DNA from: DATAEU01 sp046724395
GTDB taxonomy: Bacteria; Actinomycetota; UBA4738; HRBIN12
Reading direction: 5' to 3'
NCBI GenBank assembly: GCA_046724395.1
Contig: JBKOWM010000032.1
Span: forward strand, 1-6,025
DNA length: 6,025 nt
A program made the translations under genes and the position numbers. Of this stretch, positions 1 to 5,271 are shown in pieces. How positions within the stretch are numbered: position 1 is the stretch's first letter; each line of letters opens with the position of its first letter. The notes beneath the pieces were generated by a model. The model ran no database searches. It was not told the DNA's origin and worked only from the letters and a program-made list of their open reading frames with translations.

Positions 1-238
1 TGCCGCTCTCGTCCATGGCCTGCAGGCGAGTCCCGTCGAAATCGAGCAGTCGCGGCGCGACCGCGTCCATGTACCGCCTATTGAGGGCGTTCTCCTCCAT
101 GAACCACGCCCAGTCAGGGTTCCCGCTGTCATCCAGCTTGACGCCCGCCTTAGTGGCGTACGCCTCTTCCAGCGCTATCTTCCGCAGTTTTGGCCGAGAT
201 GCGGGGACACTCATGGTCGGCAACCGCGGGACTGTCAT
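1..238 (-). CDS. Amidohydrolase-2 family protein (decarboxylase-like), N-terminal part only
   Basis: The first 79 codons are present; the gene leaves the window at its left edge. After about 13 non-conserved residues comes KLRKIALEEAYAT. This matches the first beta strand of amidohydrolase-2 (PF04909) proteins such as gamma-resorcylate and 2,3-dihydroxybenzoate decarboxylases, where the glutamate of the LEE motif is a metal ligand. The residue two after that Glu is Ala rather than His, as in the dihydroxybenzoate decarboxylase branch. Near the end, APRLLDFDGTRLQAMDESG fits the family stretch leading into 'MDxxGID'. The start is the ATG at 236-238, which overlaps the hydroxylase stop as ATGA and has AAGGGA seven bases upstream. 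An in-frame ATG at 212-214 is an alternative. By family the enzyme would be a cytosolic metal-dependent hydrolase or non-oxidative decarboxylase of an aromatic acid. The family is well supported, the reaction is not, because the catalytic core lies outside the window. Confidence 0.82.
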   Translation of the reverse strand, partial: MTVPRLPTMSVPASRPKLRKIALEEAYATKAGVKLDDSGNPDWAWFMEENALNRRYMDAVAPRLLDFDGTRLQAMDESG

Positions 239-1263
239 GTCGAATTCCCTTGCTGTGTACGTGTTCGGTTTGATCCAAACCGGCGCTGTTGCCCGCTGAG
301 GCAGTCCGGGCGAGCGCCGCGACGCAAGGCGCGCGCCGTCGCACGCAACTCGGCGACCGACTCGTCAGTGCAGGTGGCGAAGAACCCGCCGACGACCTCG
401 CGGACCTCGTCCAGTGAGTCGGCGCGGTAGAGGATCGGCTGATACGCCGTGATGTCGTAGGCCGTGGAACCCATCGCTACGAGATCGAGCGGTCGATGTT
501 CCATGCCGCGGAACTCCTCGATCTCGCCGTAGCTGGACAGGATTCCCGCGCCGTAGGCGCGCGGGCTTCCGTCCTCGATCACGACACCGCACTCCAGCGA
601 GAACCAGAAGACCTTCGAGAGGAACTCGAGATTGTCGCCGTCGCGCAGGCGGTGTGTCGCCTCGCCGGCCAGGCGGTGCAGCTCGGAGAAGGTTGGCGTC
701 GCGAGCAGGTGGCCGTGGCCAATGACCTCATGGATAACGTCCGGCTCGGAGGTGTAGAACGGCGCGTCGGAGTGGCGCACGTACTGCGTGGAGCGGAAGA
801 CGCGGTCGCGCAGCGAGCCGTAGAACGCGCGCAGTTCCACGCGCCCGGCAGCCGGCGCGAAGCGGAAGCCTGTCAGCGCGCTCAGGCGCGCGCTCACATC
901 GTCGAGGTTCGGGACGTGGTCGCGCGACAGGCCGAGCCGCTCGACGCCCTCGCGAAACTCGGCGATCGCATAGCGTTCGTACCTGGGCGCCAGCTCGCGG
1001 CAAACCGTCTGCCAGACGTGCTGCTCGGCCTCGGTGTACTCGATGCGCGGAGCCGGCTGCCCCGGCCTCGACAGCAGCGCGGCGGCGGCGATCTCGTCGC
1101 GGCGCGCGCGGTAGGCTGGGTCGTCGGCGCCTGGGTGGTGGTCGTGTACCAGATGGAGTCGACGACGGCGTGCCGTTCCGGTACCGGGTTCGAAGGTAGC
1201 GGCTTGCTCGCGACGACGGGCTGTCGAGCTCGAGGCGTGTTCGCGTGTCGGTGACATGGGCAT
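235..1263 (-). CDS. Aromatic amino acid hydroxylase (phenylalanine 4-monooxygenase-like)
   Basis: A 342-residue pterin- and Fe(II)-dependent hydroxylase, expected in the cytosol. The core starts near residue 76 with YTEAEQHVW, matching bacterial PhhA. The iron site is clear: EPDVIHEVIGH supplies His178 and His183, and FSLECGVV supplies Glu224, corresponding to the 2-His-1-Glu triad (His285, His290, Glu330) of human PAH. YGAGILSS (237-244) matches YGGGILSS of PhhA. After the second His the usual Pro is replaced: GHGHLLA here versus GHCPLL in PhhA. This resembles an actinobacterial side branch, so the substrate (Phe, Trp or another ring amino acid) is uncertain. The N-terminal ~70 residues are Arg-rich and non-conserved, and the protein is longer than the ~260-residue proteobacterial PhhA. 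The reading frame is open up to a TTG at 1374, but conserved sequence begins far downstream, so the ATG at 1263 (or 1257) is preferred. The stop overlaps the amidohydrolase start by 4 bp. Confidence 0.88.
   Translation of the reverse strand: MPMSPTREHASSSTARRREQAATFEPGTGTARRRRLHLVHDHHPGADDPAYRARRDEIAAAALLSRPGQPAPRIEYTEAEQHVWQTVCRELAPRYERYAIAEFREGVERLGLSRDHVPNLDDVSARLSALTGFRFAPAAGRVELRAFYGSLRDRVFRSTQYVRHSDAPFYTSEPDVIHEVIGHGHLLATPTFSELHRLAGEATHRLRDGDNLEFLSKVFWFSLECGVVIEDGSPRAYGAGILSSYGEIEEFRGMEHRPLDLVAMGSTAYDITAYQPILYRADSLDEVREVVGGFFATCTDESVAELRATARALRRGARPDCLSGQQRRFGSNRTRTQQGNST
246..251 (-). promoter_or_regulatory. Ribosome binding site of the amidohydrolase gene
   Basis: The minus strand reads AAGGGA, then seven bases, then ATG at 238-236. 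It lies inside the last codons of the hydroxylase gene. It supports the start that overlaps the upstream stop over the downstream ATG at 214. Confidence 0.65.
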
Positions 1264-1276
1264 GTTCTCGTTTAAG

Positions 1277-1311
1277 TTGGCTGAGAGCTGTGTTCGTGCG
1301 GCGGCAGCCAA
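1277..1311. promoter_or_regulatory. Inverted repeat in the gap before the hydroxylase gene (possible operator)
   Basis: TTGGCTG and CAGCCAA form a 7-bp perfect inverted repeat separated by 21 bases, so the arms lie about three helical turns apart (28 bp). It sits 14-48 bases upstream of the preferred hydroxylase ATG, in the ~100-bp gap after the NmrA-type gene. Repeats of this size occur by chance in GC-rich DNA, and no convincing promoter was found beside it. Confidence 0.2.
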
Positions 1312-1364
1312 ACCGTGACCTCGGCGCCGGCCTTCAGCGACACGGGCGCCTATGTTCGACTTCA

Positions 1365-2330
1365 CTATTCGCAATGGCGGGCGAGCGTGCGATCCGAATC
1401 GCCACTTGCTTGATCGGCCGTGAACATCCCGGCGTGCCCGGCGACGAACGATTCGACGGTCTGCGCCAGATGCCCGGTGAGCGACTCGACCGTCGCCGTC
1501 GCGCGGTCGTAGTAGTTGTCTCGATGGAGACGCGCCATGGTCTTCAGGTGGGCTTGTAAGTGCGGCGATATCCCATCACCCCAGGGAATCTGGCCGGCCC
1601 ATGCGTCAAACGGAACGTCGACATAGGTCACGCGTCTGCCCAGTGCGCGTGAGTACTCCTCCGCGACGCCCGTCATGTCCTGTGATCGAGGGCCGGTCAG
1701 CTCGTACACCTGACCGATATGCGGGTCGGGGTCCTGCAGCACGGCGGCGACCGAGCTCGCGACATCCTCGGCCGCAACAGGCGATGTGCGGCCACCTCCG
1801 AATGGGAGCCGGATCACTCCCTCCTCCGCTAAGGATCGGGCGATCAGCGTCGTGAACAACGGGTTCTCGAGAAGGACGGTCGGGCGGATCTGCACGACCG
1901 GAAGCCCCGACCATCTGAGCACCTGCTCCGCCTGCCACTGCAAGCGCTGCTGCTTCGACTCGACGGAACTCACCGCGGTCATCTGCGAAACCGTCATCTG
2001 CGAGAGGCTGACGAGCGCCTTCAGTGCGCCGGCCTCTCGGGCGACCGTGGCGACCGTGACCGCCGCTTCCAGGTACACCGGCGACACGCTCATCACGAAG
2101 AACATCCGCTCGCAGCCGACCAGCGCGGCAGCCACATCGGACGGTCGGGCAAGATCGCCGACGACCACCTGCGCGCCGTTGTCGCGGAGCGCCTGCGCGC
2201 GTTCATCCTCGCGGTGCACCATTGCCCGTACGGGCACCCCGCGCTCCCGCAGCAATTCGACGACGCGACGGCCGACACCAGCTGTGCCTCCGCCGGCGCC
2301 GGTGATGAGGATCGGTTTCCGGTGAGCCAT
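1365..2330 (-). CDS. NmrA-type NAD(P)-binding protein (atypical short-chain dehydrogenase)
   Basis: A 321-residue cytosolic Rossmann-fold protein. PILITGAGG (6-14) is the first strand plus glycine-rich loop, with a G-A-G-G-G-T-A-G-V-G arrangement (11-20) two residues longer than the usual GxxGxxG. VRAMVHR (34-40) ends the second strand with a basic residue that could contact the NADP 2'-phosphate. GDL (58-60) and the strand LVSLSQMTVSQM (106-117) follow the NmrA/HSCARG pattern. Later segments (GLPVVQIRPTV, 142-152; RTSPVAAEDVA, 181-191; VYELTGP, 208-214) are typical of this actinobacterial group. The canonical YxxxK catalytic pair is not seen, so the protein may be a redox sensor or a reductase. 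The frame is open to a GTG at 2369, but Met-Ala-His-Arg at 2330 directly precedes the Rossmann strand and is preferred; its ribosome site (GACGAG) is weak. The gap to the upstream hydrolase is 41 bp, so co-transcription is likely. The length is normal for the family. Confidence 0.88.
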   Translation of the reverse strand: MAHRKPILITGAGGGTAGVGRRVVELLRERGVPVRAMVHREDERAQALRDNGAQVVVGDLARPSDVAAALVGCERMFFVMSVSPVYLEAAVTVATVAREAGALKALVSLSQMTVSQMTAVSSVESKQQRLQWQAEQVLRWSGLPVVQIRPTVLLENPLFTTLIARSLAEEGVIRLPFGGGRTSPVAAEDVASSVAAVLQDPDPHIGQVYELTGPRSQDMTGVAEEYSRALGRRVTYVDVPFDAWAGQIPWGDGISPHLQAHLKTMARLHRDNYYDRATATVESLTGHLAQTVESFVAGHAGMFTADQASGDSDRTLARHCE

Positions 2331-2371
2331 CGGCCTGGGGCTCGTCCCACGCGTGCTCGCGGGAACCACAG

Positions 2372-3106
2372 CTAGGCGGCTATGCCCAGAGCCGAATCAC
2401 GCCAGAGCCGCCGCGCTGCTTCGAGGATCATCTGAGCCGTCGCGTCGGGGTGTGAAACGGGAATCGCATGGGACGCACCCGGGATCTCGATCGTGTCGCG
2501 CGCGCCGGCGCGCTCGGCCATGAAGTGCTGAGCGGCGGCCGGGATGCTGCGGTCTTCCGAGCCGAACAGGAACCACGAAGGCAGCTCCTTCCACAGGGGA
2601 CGCGCGCCCGACGGCGCCGCGAGCGCCTCCTGCGTGACCGGCCGCTGTGTGGCGGCCATCCGCGCCGCCACGGCCGCCGGCACGTCCGCGGCGAACTGAG
2701 TGTGGAAGTGCTCTTGCGAGATGAACAGGTCGGTCCTGCCGTCGCTCAGCGAAACCGGCCGCAGCGCGGTGGCGAGCGTGCTGCCCGGGAACAGGGCTGA
2801 GAGCGTGATGGCGCTCTCGCCGGACGCCGGTGCGAAACCCGCGACATAGACGAGCCCTGCGATCGTGCCTGCGTCGGCGTCGACGTTCGAGATCACGGCG
2901 CCGCCATAGGAGTGCCCGACGAGCACCACCGGTCCGTCGACCGTGCGAACCAGGTCGCCGACGGCGGTGGCGTCGGCGGCGAGCCCTCGCAGCGGGTTGG
3001 AGGCAGCGATCACGCGATGGCCCGCGCTCAGGAGCGGGTCGATCACGCGGTCCCAGCTCGCCGACTCGGCGAACGCGCCGTGGACGAGAACGATCGTGGG
3101 TCGCAT
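2372..3106 (-). CDS. Alpha/beta hydrolase (esterase-like)
   Basis: A 244-residue single-domain alpha/beta hydrolase of normal length, without a signal peptide and so probably cytosolic. TIVLVHGAFAESASW (4-18) holds the HG oxyanion-hole motif. LVGHSYGG (62-69) is the nucleophile elbow with Ser66. FGSEDRSIP (181-189) supplies the likely acid Asp185, and PGASHAIPVSHP (209-220) the catalytic His213. The triad is complete, so an active hydrolase is expected. The sequence resembles the large group annotated 'alpha/beta fold hydrolase' near EstC, salicylate-methylesterase and hydroxynitrile-lyase-like proteins, which use many different substrates. The ATG at 3104-3106 is preceded by GAAAGGAT at good spacing, and the protein begins immediately with the first conserved strand, so the start is firm. 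It is the first gene of the minus-strand set, 41 bp upstream of the NmrA-type gene. The substrate is unknown. Confidence 0.9.
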   Translation of the reverse strand: MRPTIVLVHGAFAESASWDRVIDPLLSAGHRVIAASNPLRGLAADATAVGDLVRTVDGPVVLVGHSYGGAVISNVDADAGTIAGLVYVAGFAPASGESAITLSALFPGSTLATALRPVSLSDGRTDLFISQEHFHTQFAADVPAAVAARMAATQRPVTQEALAAPSGARPLWKELPSWFLFGSEDRSIPAAAQHFMAERAGARDTIEIPGASHAIPVSHPDATAQMILEAARRLWRDSALGIAA

Positions 3107-3113
3107 ACGGAGA

Positions 3114-3118
3114 TCCTT
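3114..3118 (-). promoter_or_regulatory. Ribosome binding site of the alpha/beta hydrolase gene
   Basis: The minus strand reads AAGGA, seven bases, then ATG at 3106. It is the clearest ribosome site on the minus strand and fixes the hydrolase start. Confidence 0.7.
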
Positions 3119-3157
3119 TCGGTGGCTCGGTCACGCCGACCCCGAGGGAGCTGCGAC

Positions 3158-3189
3158 GCACCACCAATGATCGTCGCTAGTGCACCACC
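3158..3189. repeat. Direct repeat of GCACCACC flanking the candidate -10
   Basis: GCACCACC occurs at 3158-3165 and again at 3182-3189, offset 24 bases. The two copies bracket the proposed -10 and touch the -35. This could be a tandem regulator site, but 8-bp repeats are not rare in such GC-rich DNA. Confidence 0.25.
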
Positions 3190-3194
3190 TTCAA
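3166..3194 (-). promoter_or_regulatory. Candidate promoter of the minus-strand gene set
   Basis: On the minus strand TTGAAG (3194-3189) is followed by a 17-base spacer and ATCATT (3171-3166). The -35 is close to TTGACA and the spacing is ideal, but the -10 is a weak match. The inferred start near 3159 would leave a leader of about 50 bases. This is the only gap upstream of the hydrolase that could hold the promoter. Confidence 0.35.
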
Positions 3195-3258
3195 TCGTGA
3201 TCGCCGCTCGGCCGATCGGTCCTCGCCACCGGCCGTAGTCCCCAACCATCTCGCTGGT

Positions 3259-3384
3259 CTGAGGGTCGCTCCCGAGAGTTTCCTCGCCGCTGTGCTGGAG
3301 ACCGTCGCTCAGCAGATCTGGGTCGTGGATCCCGAGGGTCTGATCCAGTTCACCAACCCAGCCGCCATCACCGCGCCCGGTATG
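3259..3384 (+). pseudogene. PAS-domain sensor gene remnant (N-terminal part of one PAS domain)
   Basis: Translation from 3259 gives LRVAPESFLAAVLETVAQQ, then IWVVDPEGLIQFTNPAAI. This is the opening helix, first strand and 'DxxGxIxxxNPAA' turn of a PAS domain, very like actinobacterial sensors that read VLETVAQQIWVVDPDGLIRFANPAAIAALGY. The match ends about PGM (3374-3382), where LGY would be expected. The frame then runs through tRNA-like sequence to a TGA at 3478-3480. No ATG, GTG or ribosome site is seen at the expected beginning: the frame is open back to a TAG at 3178-3180, but the first GTG (3292) lies inside the domain. Only about 40 of some 100 PAS residues are present and no output domain follows, so it cannot be a working sensor. 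Third-position GC stays gene-like, so the truncation may be fairly recent. Confidence 0.6.
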
Positions 3385-3414
3385 AAAGCGCGCATGAGTA
3401 GTTGGGGCGCGACA

Positions 3415-3439
3415 GCAGGTTCAAATCCTGTCTTTCCGA
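3415..3439 (+). other. tRNA 3'-end fragment (T-arm plus 3' acceptor strand)
   Basis: GCAGG-TTCAAAT-CCTGT forms a T-arm (5-bp stem with one G.U, 7-base loop with TTC and a conserved A). CTTTCCG and discriminator A (3432-3439) follow, as in a tRNA without encoded CCA. Read through, this yields GSNPVFPTS on the plus strand and GKTGFEPA on the minus strand, both familiar false peptides from tRNA genes. No intact 5' half is present. GAAAG (3384-3388) could pair with CTTTC, and CGCGC (3389-3393) with GCGCG (3407-3411), but there is no anticodon arm. I read it as a partial tRNA, perhaps proline-type from the CCGA end. The amino acid is not certain. Confidence 0.55.
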
Positions 3440-3507
3440 CTTCGCTCTGGCGGCACACCGCAGCGCTCGCAACGGCCTGAGGGCCCGTTGCGCGCCCGAC
3501 TTCGCTC
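3436..3507. repeat. 12-bp direct repeat starting in the tRNA 3' end
   Basis: CCGACTTCGCTC occurs at 3436-3447, starting in the last bases of the tRNA acceptor strand, and again at 3496-3507, 60 bases away. The copies bracket the hairpin at 3468-3492. A repeat of a tRNA 3' end is what integrase-mediated insertion and excision leaves, but no integrase gene is present here and the interval is very short. Confidence 0.4.
3468..3492. terminator. GC-rich hairpin downstream of the tRNA fragment
   Basis: CGCAACGG (3468-3475) pairs with CCGTTGCG (3485-3492), an 8-bp perfect stem with two further C-G pairs possible inside the 9-base loop. There is no U-tract, which is common for actinobacterial terminators. 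Its place about 30 bases after a tRNA end suggests it terminated that tRNA's transcript. Confidence 0.4.
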
Positions 3508-3726
3508 ACTCGTCGACCTGAGGAGGTTCCCGCGGAGACGCCGCGCCCCGACCTTTACGCAACAGCCTCGTCTGATGACTGCAGTCTTGCCTTGGCCGGG
3601 ACTTCGACCGCTCCTGTCCATGCAAGGGAGTACTCCGGCGCGATCCTGTCGCGGGGCGCAGCGCAAGAGTTCCGCTTGGTCCATCCAGTAGCGAACGACA
3701 GTCGGCCGTGAGCGCGAGGCGCTGGT

Positions 3727-3744
3727 CCATTCGTCGACGAATGG
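3727..3744. promoter_or_regulatory. 18-bp perfect palindrome (candidate operator)
   Basis: CCATTCGTCGACGAATGG is identical to its own reverse complement. Its size and symmetry suit a dimeric repressor of the TetR or MarR kind. It is about 340 bases upstream of the exported-protein promoter and about 620 bases upstream of the hydrolase start, and no regulator gene lies beside it. The function is unproven. Confidence 0.4.
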
Positions 3745-3779
3745 CAGTGTCTCGACCTGTGTCCTGTTCGTCGGCCGGT

Positions 3780-3842
3780 GCGAGACTGCGCGGCCGGCCA
3801 GCGGAGAAACCTCGATTCGTCGAGAGGAGCGGCGAGTCTCGC
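3780..3842. other. Nested inverted-repeat element (possible structured RNA)
   Basis: GCGAGACT (3780-3787) and AGTCTCGC (3835-3842) form an 8-bp closing stem around 47 bases. Inside is CTCGA-TTCG-TCGAG (3811-3824), a hairpin capped by a UUCG tetraloop when read on the plus strand, and a GGCCGGCC palindrome. The layout could fold as a small multi-stem RNA. No promoter was found for it. Confidence 0.25.
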
Positions 3843-3909
3843 TTCAGGGTTTGCTTGGCAACGCTGACCTCCTGTCTGCGGAGGGCGCGCGGTGAGGTCG
3901 GGCGCCATT

Positions 3910-3941
3910 CTGTGCCAGCGGCGCTTGCGCAGCTGGCACAG
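3910..3941. other. Long hairpin / imperfect palindrome
   Basis: CTGTGCCAGC (3910-3919) pairs perfectly with GCTGGCACAG (3932-3941). After one G/A mismatch, GCGC pairs with GCGC around a TT centre. The near-palindrome spans 32 bases with a single mismatched pair. It may be a terminator or a protein-binding site. No U-tract follows on either strand and no gene ends next to it. Confidence 0.35.
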
Positions 3942-4077
3942 GAGCAGCCGGCACTCCCGCGCGGCCACGGCGACCGCCAAATCGACGCGGCGCCGCCTCC
4001 TGGCGGGCGTTCGTCCGCTTGACCGCGGCGGAGGAGCGCCGACGCAACTGCCGCGAGCGAGTGTCCGAACACGAAAG

Positions 4078-4106
4078 TTGCGTGCCGCGTGCGGTCGGGA
4101 TAGCTT
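4078..4106 (+). promoter_or_regulatory. Candidate promoter of the exported-protein gene
   Basis: TTGCGT (4078-4083) is followed by a 17-base spacer and TAGCTT (4101-4106), which fits the actinobacterial TANNNT -10 pattern. A start near 4113 would leave a leader of about 50 bases. The -35 lies within the right arm of an 8-bp inverted repeat, ACGCAACT (4042-4049) and AGTTGCGT (4076-4083), separated by 26 bases, which could bind a regulator. Confidence 0.45.
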
Positions 4107-4153
4107 CGCTCCGCTAACGGGTGCTCACCGGATGTGGGCGCCATGGGGTCCCT

Positions 4154-4161
4154 AGGGGGAG
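4154..4161 (+). promoter_or_regulatory. Ribosome binding site of the exported-protein gene
   Basis: AGGGGGAG ends four bases before the ATG at 4166 and seven before the adjacent ATG at 4169. Spacing slightly favours the second ATG. It rules out the upstream in-frame start at 4121, which would also bury the signal peptide. Confidence 0.65.
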
Positions 4162-4165
4162 TTTC

Positions 4166-5089
4166 ATGATGAGGAAGATCCTCGGCGTCGCCACGGCGAT
4201 GACGCTGCTCGTCTGCAGTCCGGCCTCGGCCGCCACCGTCCCGGTGACGCAGTTGACCGGCCAGTTCACCGCCACCAACCCGAGCGTCGCCAGCACGAAC
4301 GACGGCGTCCAGTTTGGCGTCTACGCCAACGGCGGCAGCACCGGCGGCTCGCTGTACTACTCGGGCGCCAACGGCCTGACGCTCAAGCAGATCACCGCGC
4401 TCGCCTTCACCGAGCGCCACAACACGACCGACGACAGCCCGATCGCCGCGCCCTACCTGCGCATCTTCCTCGAAGGCGACGTCCACGACGTCATCTTCGA
4501 CGCGACGCAGTGCGCCTCGGTCGTCCCGGCCGAGAACACGGCCAACCACTTCGACGTGGTGGCCGGCGACGTGCGCTACGACGACGACGGCTGCGACGGC
4601 GTCCCGCCCGACCAACAGCCTTGGGCCGACGTCCTCCTCGCCCACGGGACCGAGGTCATCAGCGGCATCTACATCTCGGCCGGGTTTACGGGCGGCGCGG
4701 ACCTGTCCGCGCTCGTGACCGACCTGACCGTTAACGCCGACACCTTCTGCTTCAACTGCGCGCCGCCGACGCCCGCGCCGATCGTGACCAACACGTTCGT
4801 CACCCCGCCGCCGACGATCAACACCGCGGCCTCGAAGACGGCCGAGACGTGCAAGGGGAACATCCTGCGCACCCTGCACGCGCCCAAGCGCGCCGGCCAG
4901 CGCTTCCTCAGCGTGCGCGCGACACTCCGCGGCAAGCGCCTGAAGGTCAAGGGCCGGACGATCACCGCCGACCTGCGCAAGCAGCCCGAGGCCAACTACA
5001 ACGTGCGGCTGACGGTCCGCTACCGCGCCAAGAGCGGCAGGATCGTCACGGTCAAGACGACGCGCAACCTCAGCGTCGTCTGCGCGTAG
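4166..5089 (+). CDS. Exported protein of unknown function with basic C-terminal module
   Basis: A 307-residue protein with a classical Sec signal peptide: Lys/Arg at 3-4, hydrophobic core at about 6-17, and SPASAA cleavage after residue 23. Cys17 is not in a lipobox, because Val precedes it. Mature residues 24-195 look beta-rich, with recurring aromatic and Gly/Asn/Thr runs and the segments AAPYLRIFLEGD (94-105), VRYDDD (136-141) and EVISGIYISAGF (163-174). I recall similar segments in other actinobacterial exported hypotheticals but know no function for them. A Pro/Thr-rich linker (199-217) leads to a Lys/Arg-rich module (229-306) that begins at Cys229 and ends at Cys306, resembling the Ig-like beta modules common in Solirubrobacterales exported proteins. 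The mature protein has six cysteines (116, 143, 195, 198, 229, 306), an even number compatible with disulfides. No sortase signal or membrane anchor is seen. It has its own promoter, ribosome site and terminator and stands alone between two gene-free stretches. Third positions are almost all G or C. Confidence 0.87.
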   Translation: MMRKILGVATAMTLLVCSPASAATVPVTQLTGQFTATNPSVASTNDGVQFGVYANGGSTGGSLYYSGANGLTLKQITALAFTERHNTTDDSPIAAPYLRIFLEGDVHDVIFDATQCASVVPAENTANHFDVVAGDVRYDDDGCDGVPPDQQPWADVLLAHGTEVISGIYISAGFTGGADLSALVTDLTVNADTFCFNCAPPTPAPIVTNTFVTPPPTINTAASKTAETCKGNILRTLHAPKRAGQRFLSVRATLRGKRLKVKGRTITADLRKQPEANYNVRLTVRYRAKSGRIVTVKTTRNLSVVCA

Positions 5090-5165
5090 TGGCCGACGTC
5101 CGCTGGCCGCGATTGCGCTAGGTTCTCGCGCCTTCTGAGCCTAAGGAAGGGAACGAAGAGGGAAT

Positions 5166-5192
5166 GGAGGCCGGCTCGGGGAGTCGGCCTCC
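5166..5192 (+). terminator. Rho-independent-type terminator of the exported-protein gene
   Basis: GGAGGCCGGCTC (5166-5177), loop GGG and GAGTCGGCCTCC (5181-5192) form a 12-bp stem with one G.U pair. It begins 77 bases after the stop codon. It has no U-tract, as in many actinobacterial terminators. It is the strongest simple hairpin in the window. Confidence 0.72.
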
Positions 5193-5271
5193 GACCGTCG
5201 ACTCGACGTCTTCGCACACCAGCGCCGTGTAAAGCCGAGGGTCGGGTGCGCACCCGCGCAGGGTCGACCCA

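Larger units (their letters stand above)
3508..4077. other. Gene-free interval with several palindromes
   Basis: No frame here carries a recognisable domain, a good ribosome site or the strong third-position GC bias of the neighbouring genes. The long minus-strand open frame running from the exported-protein gene into this stretch is antisense to that gene and low-complexity, so I do not call it. What stands out is the series of palindromic elements listed separately (3727-3744, 3780-3842, 3910-3941). Confidence 0.6.

Noticed and set aside
496..1254. Open frame on the plus strand (252 codons)
   Set aside because: It is antisense to the hydroxylase gene, whose conserved iron-site motifs leave no doubt about the true strand.
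2397..3167. Minus-strand open frame (256 codons) overlapping the hydrolase
   Set aside because: It is an out-of-frame shadow of the hydrolase gene with Arg-rich low-complexity translation; the catalytic triad is in the other frame.
3382..3439. A complete small tRNA using GAAAG/CTTTC as acceptor
   Set aside because: It would be only 58 bases, without an anticodon arm, with a 13-base D-loop and two mismatches at the acceptor end, so it is called only as a 3' fragment.
3506..4879. Long open frame on the minus strand (457 codons)
   Set aside because: Its larger part is antisense to the exported-protein gene, which has a signal peptide, ribosome site and terminator. The translation is Arg/Gly/Val-rich low-complexity, with no domain and no ribosome site.
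5243..5270. Adjacent palindromes CGGGTGCGCACCCG and GGGTCGACCC as operators
   Set aside because: Palindromes of 10-14 bases are expected about this often by chance in 6 kb of such GC-rich DNA, and no promoter lies beside them.
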